A DNA stretch of 62,952 nt from Agrococcus beijingensis (GTDB taxonomy: Bacteria; Actinomycetota; Actinomycetes; Actinomycetales; Microbacteriaceae), in NCBI RefSeq assembly GCF_030758955.1, contig NZ_CP132360.1, positions 2,680,139 to 2,743,090 of the forward strand. The letters run 5' to 3'. Within the stretch, counting starts at the first letter, position 1. Each line of letters starts with the position of its first letter. Below the pieces are notes generated by a model. It had not been told where the DNA came from. It made no database searches and saw only the letters and a program-made list of their open reading frames with translations. The position numbers and the translations under genes are program-made. Below are positions 7,785 through 19,857 of this stretch, piece by piece.

Positions 7785-8183
7785 ATGCGCCGCTCGACCG
7801 CGTGGATCGTGCTGCTCGTCAGCGCCGTGCTCGAGGCCGTCTGGGCGACGGCGCTGGGCGCCTCGCAGGGCTTCACGCAGCCCGTGCCGACCGTCGTGTT
7901 CGCGATCGCCGCGATCGCCAGCTTCATCGGGCTCGAGCGGGCCGTGCAGGTGCTGCCGCTCGCCACCGGCTATGCCGTCTGGACCGGCGTCGGCGGCGCG
8001 CTCACCGTGCTCTGGGCGCTCGTCACCGGCGCCCAGCCCTGGAACCCGCTCACGCTGGTCTTCCTCGCCGGCATCCTCGTCGCGGTCGCCGGCCTCGCGC
8101 TCACCGAGCGCCCGGCGGCGGAGCCCGAGCCGGCGCCGGAGTCACCGTCCGCGCCTGCCGGACCGAACGCATCCGCCCCCTGA
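7785..8183 (+). CDS. SMR-family guanidinium exporter partner subunit
   Basis: A 132-residue SMR protein whose first base follows the stop codon of the previous gene. It has four helices, the essential glutamate Glu17 in AVLEAVWATAL, the GASQGF motif and the LATGYAVWTGVGG segment. The C-terminus carries a ~25-residue Pro/Ala/Glu-rich tail not usual in the family. Paired SMR genes generally encode subunits with opposite membrane orientation. Control by the upstream guanidine-III riboswitch points to guanidinium as the exported substrate. Confidence 0.9.
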   Translation: MRRSTAWIVLLVSAVLEAVWATALGASQGFTQPVPTVVFAIAAIASFIGLERAVQVLPLATGYAVWTGVGGALTVLWALVTGAQPWNPLTLVFLAGILVAVAGLALTERPAAEPEPAPESPSAPAGPNASAP

Positions 8184-8189
8184 TCGGGG

Positions 8190-8254
8190 CCGCAGGTACA
8201 GGGCCAGTGGCCGTTCAGCGCCGCCGATAGCGGCACATGGCCCTGTATCTGCGG
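8190..8254. terminator. long inverted repeat between convergent genes
   Basis: Arms 8190-8206 and 8238-8254 (GCAGGTACAGGGCCA against TGGCCCTGTATCTGC plus two outer pairs) form 17 pairs with a single G-T pair. An inner hairpin GCCGC-CGATA-GCGGC sits at 8220-8234. It lies between the ends of the SMR gene and cysE, which converge. The symmetry and position suit a bidirectional terminator, although no U-tract is present. Confidence 0.55.
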
Positions 8255-8314
8255 GCGCCGGCGGGGCCGCAGCGTCCTCTGCAGGCCGCGGCCAGTTGGC
8301 TCCGCGGCCCTGCG

Positions 8315-8869
8315 CTAGATCGAGTACTCGATGTGCGGCAGCTCCGCCGGCGCGGTGCTCCGCACGGCCTTGGCGGGGATGCCCACGAGCGTCGTGCCCG
8401 AGGGCGCGTCGTGCAGCACGACCGCGTTCGCGCCGACCTTCACGTCGTCGCCGAGCGCGACCGGCCCCAGGATCTTGGCGCCGGCCCCGACGAGCACGCG
8501 GTGCCCGAGCGTCGGGTGGCGCTTGACGGCGGCGTTCGCCGTGCCGCCGAGCGTGACCCCGTGGTAGAGCATCACGTCGTCGCCGGTCTCAGCGGTCTCG
8601 CCGATCACGACGCCCATGCCGTGGTCGATGAAGAAGCGCCGCCCGAGCCTGGCGCCGGGGTGGATCTCGACCCCGGTCATGAAGCGCGTCCACTGGCTGC
8701 CCGCGCGCGCCACCGAGCGCGCGCCGGCCGTCCAGAGGCGGTGCTGGATGCGGTGGGCCCAGACCGCGTGCAGGGTCGAGTACGTGAGCGCGATCGTGAG
8801 CGCGCCGCGGGCGGCCGGATCGTGCCGCTTCGCGTTCTCGATGTCCTCGCGGATGTTGAGCAGGCCCAT
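8315..8869 (-). CDS. cysE: serine O-acetyltransferase
   Basis: A 184-residue enzyme that acetylates L-serine with acetyl-CoA, the first step of cysteine synthesis. The left-handed beta-helix hexapeptides run from about residue 65 onward, with the catalytic His83 in [15 protein letters not shown] and the [10 protein letters not shown] block after it. It lacks the N-terminal helical extension of the E. coli enzyme, as is usual in Gram-positives. The last residue is an isoleucine (HIEYSI), the residue that docks in the CysK active site in cysteine synthase complexes. It follows cysK by 10 bases. Confidence 0.94.
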   Translation of the reverse strand: MGLLNIREDIENAKRHDPAARGALTIALTYSTLHAVWAHRIQHRLWTAGARSVARAGSQWTRFMTGVEIHPGARLGRRFFIDHGMGVVIGETAETGDDVMLYHGVTLGGTANAAVKRHPTLGHRVLVGAGAKILGPVALGDDVKVGANAVVLHDAPSGTTLVGIPAKAVRSTAPAELPHIEYSI

Positions 8870-8879
8870 GGAACCGACC

Positions 8880-9809
8880 CTAGGCGAGGTCTGCGTAGAT
8901 GGGCATCGAGAGGTAGCGCTCGCCGGTGTCGCAGACGATCGCGACGATCGTCTTGCCGGCCGACTCGGGCCGCTTCGCGATCTCGAGCGCCGCCCAGACG
9001 ATCGCGCCGGACGAGATGCCGGCGAAGATGCCCTCCTTCGCGGCGAGCTCTCGGCCCACGCGCACGGCGTCGTCGAGCTCGACGTCGACCACCTCGTCGT
9101 ACACGTCGCGGTCGAGGATCTCGGGCACGAAGTTCGCGCCGAGGCCCTGGATCTTGTGCGGTCCGGCGGTGCCCTTGGTGAGCAGCGGCGAGTCGGCGGG
9201 CTCGACGGCCACGACGCGCACGTCGGGGTTCTGCTCCTTGAGGTAGTTGCCGGCGCCGGTGATGGTGCCGCCGGTGCCGATGCCCGAGATGAAGATGTCG
9301 ACGCCGCCGTCGGTGTCGCTCCAGATCTCGGGGCCGGTGGTCTCGCGGTGCACGCGGATGTTCGCCTCGTTCTCGAACTGCCGGGCGAGGACCGCGCCGG
9401 GCGTCTCGGCGGCGATCTGGTCGGCGCGCTCGACCGCGCCGCGCATGCCGTCGGGGCCGGGCGTGAGCACGAGCTCTGCGCCGTAGGCCTTCAGGATCGC
9501 GCGCCGCTCGACCGACATCGTCTCGGGCATCGACAGGATCACGCGGTAGCCGCGGGCGGCGCCGACCATGGCGAGCGCGATGCCGGTGTTGCCGCTGGTG
9601 CCCTCGACGATCGTGCCGCCGGGCTGCAGCGCACCGGCCGCCTCGGCAGCGTCGATGATGGCCCGTCCGATGCGGTCCTTGACCGACGCTCCCGGGTTGA
9701 ACGACTCGAGCTTGACGAGCACGGTCGCCTCGCTGTCGTCGATGCGCTGGAGGCGCACCAGGGGAGTGCCGCCGATGGTGGCCGTGATGTCGTCGAAGAT
9801 GCGCGCCAT
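8880..9809 (-). CDS. cysK: cysteine synthase A (O-acetylserine sulfhydrylase)
   Basis: A 309-residue PLP enzyme that makes cysteine from O-acetylserine and sulfide. Lys44 in NPGASVKDR carries [15 protein letters not shown] is the substrate loop, and GTGGTITG binds the PLP phosphate. The ATG at 9809 is chosen because GAAAGGA lies at proper distance; an in-frame GTG 15 bases upstream overlaps that ribosome site. It is co-transcribed with cysE. The promoter is probably the TAGACT hexamer at 9845-9850. Confidence 0.95.
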   Translation of the reverse strand: MARIFDDITATIGGTPLVRLQRIDDSEATVLVKLESFNPGASVKDRIGRAIIDAAEAAGALQPGGTIVEGTSGNTGIALAMVGAARGYRVILSMPETMSVERRAILKAYGAELVLTPGPDGMRGAVERADQIAAETPGAVLARQFENEANIRVHRETTGPEIWSDTDGGVDIFISGIGTGGTITGAGNYLKEQNPDVRVVAVEPADSPLLTKGTAGPHKIQGLGANFVPEILDRDVYDEVVDVELDDAVRVGRELAAKEGIFAGISSGAIVWAALEIAKRPESAGKTIVAIVCDTGERYLSMPIYADLA

Positions 9810-9844
9810 GCGTATTCCTTTCACCCGTGGGAAGCTCGGCTTTG

Positions 9845-9850
9845 AGTCTA
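9845..9850 (-). promoter_or_regulatory. probable -10 element of cysK-cysE
   Basis: TAGACT on the minus strand, 35 nt before the cysK ATG. It leaves a short leader with the ribosome site GAAAGGA. Confidence 0.4.
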
Positions 9851-9910
9851 ATGCGGCACAGCCTGAGCATCCGCTCGGCTTCCTGAGCCTCGCCGCCGAG
9901 GCGGCGGCAC

Positions 9911-9916
9911 TAGCGT
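9911..9916 (+). promoter_or_regulatory. -10 element of prmC (leaderless)
   Basis: TAGCGT, 6 nt before the GTG at 9923. Confidence 0.5.
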
Positions 9917-9922
9917 CTCAGT

Positions 9923-10783
9923 GTGACCGATCCCTCCGTGGCCGATGCCGTTCGCTCTGCGCGAGAGCGCCTGGCGTCCGCGGGCATCGATGGCCCCGAC
10001 GCCGAGCTGCTCGCCGCCTGGGCCGCGGGCGCGACGCTCGCCGAGCTGCGCCTCGACATGGCGATGGGCCGCGCGTTCGGGGCGGATGCACTGACGCGGT
10101 TCACCGAGGCGGTGGCGCGCCGCGAGACCCGCGTCCCGCTCCAGCACATCACCGGCCTCGCCCCGTTCCGCCACATCGAGCTGCTGGTCGGGCCGGGCGT
10201 CTTCACGCCGCGGCCGGAGACCGAGCTGCTCGTCGAGGTGGCGCTGCATCACCTGCGGCGGGCGACCTCGCCGCTGGTGCTCGACGTCGGCACCGGCAGC
10301 GGCGCCGTCGCGATCTCGATCGCCCGGGAGTCGAGCGCTCGGGTGGTCGCCGTCGAGCAGAGCCCCGCCGCCTACTTCTGGGCGCGGCGGAACATCGCGG
10401 AGCTGGCGCCCTCGGCGGTGCTGCTCCACGCCGATGCGCGCGACGTGGCGGCGCTCGAGTCGGTGGGCGTGACGGCGGGCAGCCTGAGCGCGCTGGTGAG
10501 CAACCCGCCCTACGTGCCCCACGCATCCGTGCCCCTCGATCACGAGGTGCGCCACTTCGATCCCGGCTCGGCGCTCTACTCGGGGGCCGACGGGCTCGAC
10601 TTCATCCGCGACCTCGCGCCGATCGCCGCCGACCTGGTGGAGCCGGGCGGGCTCGTGGCGTTCGAGCACGCCGAGCACCAGGGCGAGACGATCCGCGAGA
10701 TGCTCGCCGATGCCGGATTCGGCCATGCCGAGACGAAGGTCGACCTCGCGGGCCGAGACCGGGTGACCACCGCCATCCGGTGA
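9923..10783 (+). CDS. prmC: peptide chain release factor N5-glutamine methyltransferase
   Basis: A 286-residue SAM-dependent methyltransferase that modifies the glutamine of the GGQ motif in release factors. An N-terminal helical domain (about residues 1-85) is followed by the Rossmann domain with VLDVGTGSGA and the catalytic SNPPYVP motif near residue 193. GTG start with a -10 hexamer 6 nt upstream, so probably leaderless. It is followed by a Sua5-type gene, the same order as Rv1300-Rv1301 in M. tuberculosis; the usual upstream prfA is absent here. Confidence 0.93.
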   Translation: MTDPSVADAVRSARERLASAGIDGPDAELLAAWAAGATLAELRLDMAMGRAFGADALTRFTEAVARRETRVPLQHITGLAPFRHIELLVGPGVFTPRPETELLVEVALHHLRRATSPLVLDVGTGSGAVAISIARESSARVVAVEQSPAAYFWARRNIAELAPSAVLLHADARDVAALESVGVTAGSLSALVSNPPYVPHASVPLDHEVRHFDPGSALYSGADGLDFIRDLAPIAADLVEPGGLVAFEHAEHQGETIREMLADAGFGHAETKVDLAGRDRVTTAIR

Positions 10784-10860
10784 CCCGGTCGCGGCCGGCC
10801 GCGGCTCGGGTCGGCCGCTGGCTCGGGCCACCCGGCTCGGGCCGACGGCGGGCCCGGGGC

Positions 10861-10866
10861 TACCAT
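10861..10866 (+). promoter_or_regulatory. -10 element of the Sua5-type gene (leaderless)
   Basis: TACCAT, 6 nt before the GTG at 10873. The gap contains no ribosome site. Confidence 0.55.
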
Positions 10867-10872
10867 TGGCGG

Positions 10873-11541
10873 GTGCCCGCCATCTACGACTGCTCCGATC
10901 CCGCCGGCCTCCTCGACGGCATCCGGGCGGCGCGCACGGCCATCGCCGCGGGCCAGAGCATCGTCATGCCGACCGACACCGTGTACGGCATCGCGGCCGA
11001 CGCGTTCTCGCACGCAGCCGTCGCCGGCCTGCTCGCGGCGAAGGGTCGCGACCGGGGGTTCCCGCCGCCCGTGCTCGTCGCCGACCGCCCGATGGCGACC
11101 GCGCTCGCCGAGCACCTGCCCGCCGAGCTCGAGCCGCTGCTGATGGCCCACTGGCCGGGCCCGCTCACCGTCATCCTCCGCGCGCAGCCCTCGCTGACCT
11201 GGGATCTGGGCGACACGGGCGGCACCGTCGCGGTGCGCGTGCCCGACCACCCCATCGCCACCGGCCTGCTGCGCGAGACCGGCCCGCTCGCGGTCTCGAG
11301 CGCCAACCTGCACGGCATGCCGGCGCCGACCGAGGCCGCCGCCGCGGCCGAGATGCTGGGCGACCGCGTCGCGCTCGTGCTCGACGCCGGCCCCGTCGGC
11401 GGCAGCGCCGCGGCCGGGGAGCAGAACGGCTCGACCATCCTCGACTGCTCGGTCGACGGCGTCGCGCGCATCGTGCGACAGGGCGTGCTGCCCCGCGAGA
11501 CGATCGCCGCGGCGATCGGCTCGATGCTCGTCGCGGACTGA
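10873..11541 (+). CDS. L-threonylcarbamoyladenylate synthase (Sua5/YciO/YrdC type)
   Basis: A 222-residue protein that makes threonylcarbamoyl-AMP for the t6A modification of ANN-decoding tRNAs. The YrdC fold shows MPTDTVYGIAADA near residue 37, AAKGRDRGFPPPVLV, the HWPGPLTVIL block and VAVRVPDHPIA, with the SSANLHG motif near residue 145. It lacks the C-terminal Sua5 domain, as is normal for this short form. GTG start, probably leaderless. It leads into the WecA-type gene 4 bases after its stop. Confidence 0.92.
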   Translation: MPAIYDCSDPAGLLDGIRAARTAIAAGQSIVMPTDTVYGIAADAFSHAAVAGLLAAKGRDRGFPPPVLVADRPMATALAEHLPAELEPLLMAHWPGPLTVILRAQPSLTWDLGDTGGTVAVRVPDHPIATGLLRETGPLAVSSANLHGMPAPTEAAAAAEMLGDRVALVLDAGPVGGSAAAGEQNGSTILDCSVDGVARIVRQGVLPRETIAAAIGSMLVAD

Positions 11542-11545
11542 CGCC

Positions 11546-12739
11546 ATGGCCTTCGTGCTCATCGCCGCCGCCGCGGCGATCATCACCTTCCTGGCGAGCC
11601 GGCTCGTGCTGCGGTTCGCGCTCAAGCGCGGCATCCATCCGCCTGTGCGCGAGCGCGACGTGCACTCGCGCCCGACGCCCCGCCTCGGCGGCGTGGCGAT
11701 GTGCGTCGGCGTGATCGGCGCATTCGGCATCGCGTCGCTCATCCCCGAGCTCGCCGGCATCTTCGCCGAGCCGGTGCGCATCTGGACCCTGCTCGGCGGC
11801 GCCCTCGCCATCTGCATCCTGGGCGTGCTCGACGACCTCTACGACCTCGACTGGATGCTGAAGCTGGGCGCCCAGATCCTGGTCGCGACCGGCGTCGCGC
11901 TCTTCGGCGTGCAGATCGTCAGCCTGCCGATCGCCGGCATCGTGGTGCCCTCGTCGACCATGGCGATCACGCTGACGGTGCTCATCATCGTGCTCGTGAT
12001 GAACGCGGTGAACTTCATCGACGGGCTCGACGGCCTGGTCGCCGGCACGACGATCATCGGGTCGGCCGCGTTCTTCGGCTACATCTGGGTGATCAGCCAG
12101 AACCTCGGCCAGCAGAACGCCTACTTCTCGCTCGCGAGCCTCATCACCGCGATCACCATCGGCGTCTGCGTGGGCTTCCTGCCCGTCAACTGGCACCCGG
12201 CCCGCATGTTCATGGGCGACGGCGGAGCGCTGATGCTGGGCCTGCTCACCGCGGCCGGCGCGATCGCGGTGACCGGGCAGATCGACATCGCCACGATGGG
12301 CGGTCGCAGCCAGATCCTGCCCGCGTTCATCCCCGTGCTCCTGCCGCTGGCGATCCTGCTGCTGCCGCTGACCGACTTCGCCCTCGCCGTGGTGCGCCGC
12401 GTCATCAACGGCAACAGCCCGTTCGCCGCCGATCGCAAGCACCTGCACCACCGGCTGCTCGACATGGGCCACTCGCACCTCGGCGCGGTGCTCATCTTCT
12501 ACGCCTGGACGGCGGTGGTCTCGGGAGGCGTGCTGCTGTTCCTCATCCCGCCGTGGGGGATGGCCGTCAGTATCATGGTTGTCGGGTTCATCGTCTGCGC
12601 GGCGCTGACGGCCGCTCCGGTGGGTCGTCGCATCTGGCACACGTTCCTGCGCGTGCTGCGCGAGCGTCGCGCGGCACGCACCGGGCTCGAGCCCAGCACC
12701 ATCGACACGACGAGCGACTCCCAGGGGGACCCACGGTGA
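11546..12739 (+). CDS. undecaprenyl-phosphate sugar-1-phosphate transferase (WecA/TagO type)
   Basis: A 397-residue polyprenol phosphotransferase with about 11 membrane helices. It transfers a UDP-GlcNAc-derived phospho-sugar to undecaprenyl phosphate, starting a cell-wall glycopolymer. Family motifs are present: HSRPTPRLGG, LDDLYDLDW, the magnesium site NAVNFIDGLDGL near residue 155, MFMGDGGA and the HLHHRLLDMGHS loop. It matches Rv1302 in position (sua5-wecA-atpI-atpB). Its TGA overlaps the GTG of the next gene. Confidence 0.92.
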   Translation: MAFVLIAAAAAIITFLASRLVLRFALKRGIHPPVRERDVHSRPTPRLGGVAMCVGVIGAFGIASLIPELAGIFAEPVRIWTLLGGALAICILGVLDDLYDLDWMLKLGAQILVATGVALFGVQIVSLPIAGIVVPSSTMAITLTVLIIVLVMNAVNFIDGLDGLVAGTTIIGSAAFFGYIWVISQNLGQQNAYFSLASLITAITIGVCVGFLPVNWHPARMFMGDGGALMLGLLTAAGAIAVTGQIDIATMGGRSQILPAFIPVLLPLAILLLPLTDFALAVVRRVINGNSPFAADRKHLHHRLLDMGHSHLGAVLIFYAWTAVVSGGVLLFLIPPWGMAVSIMVVGFIVCAALTAAPVGRRIWHTFLRVLRERRAARTGLEPSTIDTTSDSQGDPR

Positions 12740-13197
12740 CCACCACCCAGATCATGCAGCGCATCCTGCTGTGGGGCGGCGTGCTCGCGGCCGGCGTCGC
12801 CGTCGTCGGCGGCATCGTCGGCTGGCTGCTCGCCCAGGGCGCCGGCATCGCCTCGGCGCTGGTCGGCACGGCGCTCGCGATCGTCTTCTGCATGCTCACC
12901 GCCGCGAGCCTCATGTTCGCGCTCAAGGTGTCGAAGGGGCAGATGATCTCCGGCGCCTTCTTCGGCATCGTGCTGGGCGGCTGGCTGCTCAAGTTCGTGC
13001 TGTTCATCGTGCTGGTGTTCGTGATCGGCGACCAGGACTGGCTGCACCGCGGCGTCGCCTTCGGCACGCTGGTGGCCGCCGTCATCGGCTCGCTGGTCAT
13101 CGACTGCGTCGTGATCGCCGGCAGCCGCCAGCCCGTCATCGACAGCGACGCCGACGACGAGACGCAGGGCCGACCGGCCTCCGGTGCGCGCGCTTGA
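12736..13197 (+). CDS. AtpI-like membrane protein
   Basis: A 153-residue protein with four predicted membrane helices (about residues 10-30, 38-60, 72-95 and 102-125) and a charged C-terminal tail. It sits directly upstream of the ATP synthase genes, as the ATP synthase protein I-like genes of Actinobacteria do (Rv1303 in M. tuberculosis), and is presumed to help c-ring assembly or ion supply; sequence conservation is low. GTG start overlaps the previous stop (GTGA), so it is coupled to the WecA-type gene. Confidence 0.78.
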   Translation: MTTTQIMQRILLWGGVLAAGVAVVGGIVGWLLAQGAGIASALVGTALAIVFCMLTAASLMFALKVSKGQMISGAFFGIVLGGWLLKFVLFIVLVFVIGDQDWLHRGVAFGTLVAAVIGSLVIDCVVIAGSRQPVIDSDADDETQGRPASGARA

Positions 13198-13234
13198 GCG
13201 CCCCTGCGGGTGCGGCGCCGCGCGAACGCTCTGA

Positions 13235-13240
13235 TAGTGT
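13235..13240 (+). promoter_or_regulatory. candidate -10 element of the atp operon
   Basis: TAGTGT about 115 nt before atpB would give a leader that contains the hairpin at 13262-13281. No convincing -35 is seen. Confidence 0.3.
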
Positions 13241-13261
13241 CGTAGACGTTCCCCCCATTGC

Positions 13262-13281
13262 CGCGCTCGTCACCGAGCGCG
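13262..13281 (+). other. hairpin in the atpB leader
   Basis: CGCGCTCG-TCAC-CGAGCGCG is a perfect 8-bp stem with a four-base loop between atpI-like and atpB. It may end transcripts from the upstream genes or stabilise the atp mRNA. Confidence 0.5.
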
Positions 13282-13354
13282 TTCGCGCGAGGGGGTGCAA
13301 CGACGTCAAACCGGCGCCAGGCGCCCTGAGGTTGAGGAAGAGACGCTGAACGCC

Positions 13355-14462
<1,108 letters not shown>

Positions 14463-14469
14463 GCCACTG

Positions 14470-15021
14470 ATGCTCACCACTCCTCTCTTCCTCGCGGAGG
14501 AGTCGGGGGAGGCCACACCGAACCCCCTGCTTCCCGCGCCGTACGACATCATCTGGTCGGCGGTCATCTTCGTCGTCCTGCTGCTGATCTTCTGGAAGGT
14601 CGTCCTGCCTCGCATGCAGGCGCTGCTCGACGAGCGCGCCGCGGCGATCGAGGGCGGCATCAAGAAGGCCGAAGAGGCGCAGGCCGAAGCGGCAGCCGCA
14701 CTGGAGTCGTACAACACGCAGCTCGCCGAGGCTCGCGCCGAGGCCAGCCAGATCAAGGACCGCGCCCGCACGGACGCCGCCAAGATCGAGGCCGACCTCA
14801 AGGCTCGTGCCAACGACGAGGCCGAGCGCATCACCGCCCAGGCGCACCAGCGCATCGAGGCTGAGCGCCAGGCCGCCTTCTCCTCCCTGAAGTCCGAGGT
14901 CGGCACGCTCGCCCTCGACCTGTCGGAGAAGGTCGTCGGCGAGTCGATGGACGACGCCCGCTCGGCAGCGATCGTCGACCGCTTCCTGGCCGACCTCGAG
15001 CGCGACGGAGCGAACCGCTAG
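14470..15021 (+). CDS. atpF: F1Fo ATP synthase subunit b
   Basis: A 183-residue peripheral stalk subunit: one membrane helix (about residues 27-48, IWSAVIFVVLLLIFWKVVL) followed by a long charged Ala/Glu/Lys-rich coiled coil to the C-terminus. It tethers F1 to Fo together with delta. Its TAG shares a base with the GTG of atpH. Confidence 0.94.
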   Translation: MLTTPLFLAEESGEATPNPLLPAPYDIIWSAVIFVVLLLIFWKVVLPRMQALLDERAAAIEGGIKKAEEAQAEAAAALESYNTQLAEARAEASQIKDRARTDAAKIEADLKARANDEAERITAQAHQRIEAERQAAFSSLKSEVGTLALDLSEKVVGESMDDARSAAIVDRFLADLERDGANR

Positions 15022-15806
15022 TGGGCAGCGCGACCAGCCAGGCGCGAGCCGGCATCGACGAGGCCGTCCAGTCCCAGCCCCAGGCTGGGCTCGAGGACGC
15101 GCGGGATCTCTTCCGGGCTTCGCGCGCCATCGGCCGCAGCTCGCAGGTGCTCTCCTCGCTCGGCGATCCCGTCTCGTCGCCCGATGCACGTGCGGCGCTC
15201 GCGCAGCGCGTGCTGGGGCAGCTCGGTGCACCGGCGGTCTCGATCGTCGCGCACCTCGCGCGCCAGCGCTGGTCCGACGCCGACGACATCCTCGCCGCCA
15301 TCGACGACGCGGGCATCCGCATCGCCGTGCGCGCCTCGGGTGACGCCGACGTGGCCGGCGAGATCGCCGCGTTCGAGCGGATCGTCGCCTCCGACGCCGA
15401 CCTCGAGCTCGCGCTCGGCGGGCTCCGCGGCTCGACCGACGAGAAGGCCGCGCTCGTGCAGCGACTGCTCGCGGGCCGCGCCAGCGAGGCTGCCGCCGCG
15501 ATCCTCGACCACCTGGTGCGCGCACCGCGCGGCCGCCGGATCGGTCAGGCGCTCCGCGCAGCCGCGACGCAGGTCGCCGCTGCCGCAGGTCGGTCGCTCG
15601 CGACCGTCACCACGGCGCGCGAGATCCCCGCAGCGCAGCTCGACCGGCTCCGCGTCGGCCTCGAGCGCCAGTACGGCCGCACGCTGCAGCTTCAGCAGAT
15701 CGTCGACCCCGCCGTCCTCGGCGGCCTGCGGGTCTCGATCGGCGACGACGTCATCGACGGCACCGTCCGTTCAAAGTTCACCGACCTCCGCCTGCAGCTC
15801 GGCTAG
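15021..15806 (+). CDS. atpH: F1Fo ATP synthase subunit delta
   Basis: A 261-residue delta subunit (OSCP), longer than the ~180 residues of E. coli, as is common in Actinobacteria. The conserved C-terminal part includes [15 protein letters not shown] and the [17 protein letters not shown] end. It sits on top of F1 and links it to the b stalk. GTG start overlapping the atpF stop by one base. Confidence 0.93.
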   Translation: MGSATSQARAGIDEAVQSQPQAGLEDARDLFRASRAIGRSSQVLSSLGDPVSSPDARAALAQRVLGQLGAPAVSIVAHLARQRWSDADDILAAIDDAGIRIAVRASGDADVAGEIAAFERIVASDADLELALGGLRGSTDEKAALVQRLLAGRASEAAAAILDHLVRAPRGRRIGQALRAAATQVAAAAGRSLATVTTAREIPAAQLDRLRVGLERQYGRTLQLQQIVDPAVLGGLRVSIGDDVIDGTVRSKFTDLRLQLG

Positions 15807-15832
15807 GTCGAAGCACCCGAAGAGGAAGACAC

Positions 15833-17467
15833 ATGTCAGAGCTCACCATCAGCCCCGACGAGATCAAGGGCGCACTCGCCGACTTCGTCTCGTCCTACGA
15901 GGCTTCGACGTCGACGACGGCCGAGGTCGGCCGCGTCATCGACGCAGCCGACGGCATCGCCCACGTCGAGGGCCTGCCTGGCGTCATGGCCAACGAGCTC
16001 GTCCGCTTCGCGGACGGCACGCTCGGCCTCGCCCAGAACCTCGACGAGACCGAGATCGGCGTCGTCGTGCTCGGCGACTTCCAGGGCATCGAGGAGGGCA
16101 TGGAGGTCACCCGCACCGGTGAGGTCCTCTCGGTCCCCGTCGGCGAGGGCTACCTCGGCCGTGTCGTCGACCCGCTCGGCAACCCGATCGACGGCCTCGG
16201 CGAGATCGCGACCAGCGGCCGCCGCGCCCTCGAGCTCCAGGCGCCCGGCGTCATGCAGCGCAAGTCGGTGCACGAGCCGCTGCAGACCGGCATCAAGGCC
16301 ATCGACGCGATGATCCCCGTCGGCCGCGGCCAGCGCCAGCTGATCATCGGCGACCGCCAGACCGGCAAGACGGCGCTGGCGATCGACACGATCATCAACC
16401 AGAAGTCGAACTGGGACTCGGGCGACGTCAACAAGCAGGTGCGCTGCATCTACGTCGCCGTCGGCCAGAAGGGCTCGACCATCGCCTCGGTGAAGGGCGC
16501 CCTCGAGGACGCCGGCGCCATGGCGTACACGACGATCGTCGCCTCGCCGGCCTCCGACCCCGCAGGCTTCAAGTACCTCGCGCCGTACTCGGGCTCGGCC
16601 ATCGGCCAGCAGTGGATGTACGAGGGCAAGCACGTCCTGATCATCTTCGACGACCTGTCGAAGCAGGCCGAGGCCTACCGTGCCGTGTCGCTGCTCCTGC
16701 GCCGCCCGCCGGGCCGCGAGGCATACCCCGGTGACGTCTTCTACCTGCACTCCCGTCTGCTCGAGCGCTGCGCGAAGCTCTCGGACGAGCTGGGCGCAGG
16801 CTCGATGACCGGCCTGCCGATCATCGAGACGAAGGCCAACGACGTCTCGGCGTACATCCCGACCAACGTGATCTCGATCACCGACGGCCAGATCTTCCTC
16901 CAGTCCGACCTGTTCAACGCCAACCAGCGTCCCGCGGTCGACGTCGGCATCTCGGTCTCGCGAGTCGGTGGCGACGCGCAGGTCAAGTCGATCAAGAAGG
17001 TCTCCGGCACGCTCAAGCTCGAGCTCGCCCAGTACCGCTCGCTCGAGGCCTTCGCGATGTTCGCATCCGACCTCGACGCCGCGTCGCGCCGTCAGCTCGA
17101 CCGAGGCGCACGCCTCACCGAGCTGCTCAAGCAGCCGCAGTACTCGCCGTACCCCGTCGAGGAGCAGGTCGTCTCGATCTGGGCCGGCACGAACGGCAAG
17201 CTCGACACGGTGCCCGTGAACCAGGTGCTGCAGTTCGAGTCCGAGCTGCTGGAGCACCTGCGCAACAACAGCTCCGTGCTGGCGACGCTGCGCGACACCA
17301 ACGTGCTCGACGACGCGACGCTCGCGTCCCTCGAGACCGAGGTCGACGCGTTCGTGAAGAACTGGCAGGGCAAGGATGCCTCGAGCATCACCGACCCCGG
17401 CACCGAGTCTGCGGCCGCGATGGTCGAGGATGTCAACCAGGAGCAGATCGTCAAGGGCCGTCGCTGA
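15833..17467 (+). CDS. atpA: F1Fo ATP synthase subunit alpha
   Basis: A 544-residue non-catalytic nucleotide-binding subunit. Walker A is GDRQTGKTA near residue 177, and the signature [17 protein letters not shown] precedes the C-terminal helical domain. The start ATG follows GAAGAGGAAG. The C-terminal ~25 residues are an Asn/Glu-rich extension. Confidence 0.97.
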   Translation: MSELTISPDEIKGALADFVSSYEASTSTTAEVGRVIDAADGIAHVEGLPGVMANELVRFADGTLGLAQNLDETEIGVVVLGDFQGIEEGMEVTRTGEVLSVPVGEGYLGRVVDPLGNPIDGLGEIATSGRRALELQAPGVMQRKSVHEPLQTGIKAIDAMIPVGRGQRQLIIGDRQTGKTALAIDTIINQKSNWDSGDVNKQVRCIYVAVGQKGSTIASVKGALEDAGAMAYTTIVASPASDPAGFKYLAPYSGSAIGQQWMYEGKHVLIIFDDLSKQAEAYRAVSLLLRRPPGREAYPGDVFYLHSRLLERCAKLSDELGAGSMTGLPIIETKANDVSAYIPTNVISITDGQIFLQSDLFNANQRPAVDVGISVSRVGGDAQVKSIKKVSGTLKLELAQYRSLEAFAMFASDLDAASRRQLDRGARLTELLKQPQYSPYPVEEQVVSIWAGTNGKLDTVPVNQVLQFESELLEHLRNNSSVLATLRDTNVLDDATLASLETEVDAFVKNWQGKDASSITDPGTESAAAMVEDVNQEQIVKGRR

Positions 17468-17490
17468 CGCGAGCTCGCTGAGGAGGCGGA

Positions 17491-18375
17491 ATGGGAGCCC
17501 AGCTCCGGGTCTACACGCAGAAGATCAAGTCTGCGCAGACGACCAAGAAGATCACCAAGGCGATGGAGCTCATCGCTGCATCGCGCATCCAGAAGTCGCT
17601 CGCCCGCGTGCAGGCGTCGAACCCGTATGCACGGGCGCTGACGCGTGCCGTGAGCGCGGTCGCCACGTTCTCGAACGAGGCGCACCCGCTCACGGTGGAG
17701 CGCCCGCAGCTCAAGCGCGCGGCGATCGTCGTGCTGACGAGCGACCGCGGCCTGGCCGGCGCGTTCAACTCGCAGATCATCCGCGAGGCGTCCGAGCTGC
17801 GCGTGAAGCTCGAGGGCGAGGGCAAGGAGGTCGACCACTACCTGGTCGGCAACAAGGCCGTCGGCTACTTCAAGTTCCGCAAGCGCGCGTACGTGAGCTC
17901 GTGGACGGGCCAGTCGGAGACGCCGTCGCCTGAGCTCGCCCGCGAGATCGCCGAGGCGGTGCTCGAGGCCTACGTCTCCGAGCAGGTCGACGAGATCCAC
18001 GTCGTCTACAACCGCTTCGTCAGCATGATGACGCAGGACCCCACCACGGTGCGCCTGCTGCCGCTCGAGATCGTCGAGGCGTCCGACACCGCGACGGCCG
18101 AGCACTTCCCGCTGTACGAGTTCGAGCCCGAGCCCGCCCAGGTGCTCGACGCTCTGCTGCCGGTGTACGTCGAGAGCCGCATCTTCAACGCTCTGCTCCA
18201 GTCGGCCGCTGCCAAGCAGGCCGCCACGCAGAAGGCGATGAAGTCGGCCTCCGACAACGCCGACAAGCTCATCACCGACTACACCCGCCTGCGCAACAAC
18301 GCGCGCCAGGCCGAGATCACGACGCAGATCTCCGAGATCGTGGGCGGCGCGGACGCCCTCGCCTCGGCGAAGTAG
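17491..18375 (+). CDS. atpG: F1Fo ATP synthase subunit gamma
   Basis: A 294-residue rotor shaft subunit. The N-terminal helix ([21 protein letters not shown]) and C-terminal helix ([20 protein letters not shown]) that form the central coiled coil are both present, with the Rossmann-like middle ([14 protein letters not shown]). ATG preceded by GAGGAGG. Confidence 0.96.
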   Translation: MGAQLRVYTQKIKSAQTTKKITKAMELIAASRIQKSLARVQASNPYARALTRAVSAVATFSNEAHPLTVERPQLKRAAIVVLTSDRGLAGAFNSQIIREASELRVKLEGEGKEVDHYLVGNKAVGYFKFRKRAYVSSWTGQSETPSPELAREIAEAVLEAYVSEQVDEIHVVYNRFVSMMTQDPTTVRLLPLEIVEASDTATAEHFPLYEFEPEPAQVLDALLPVYVESRIFNALLQSAAAKQAATQKAMKSASDNADKLITDYTRLRNNARQAEITTQISEIVGGADALASAK

Positions 18376-19856
<1,481 letters not shown>

Positions 19857-19857
<1 letters not shown>

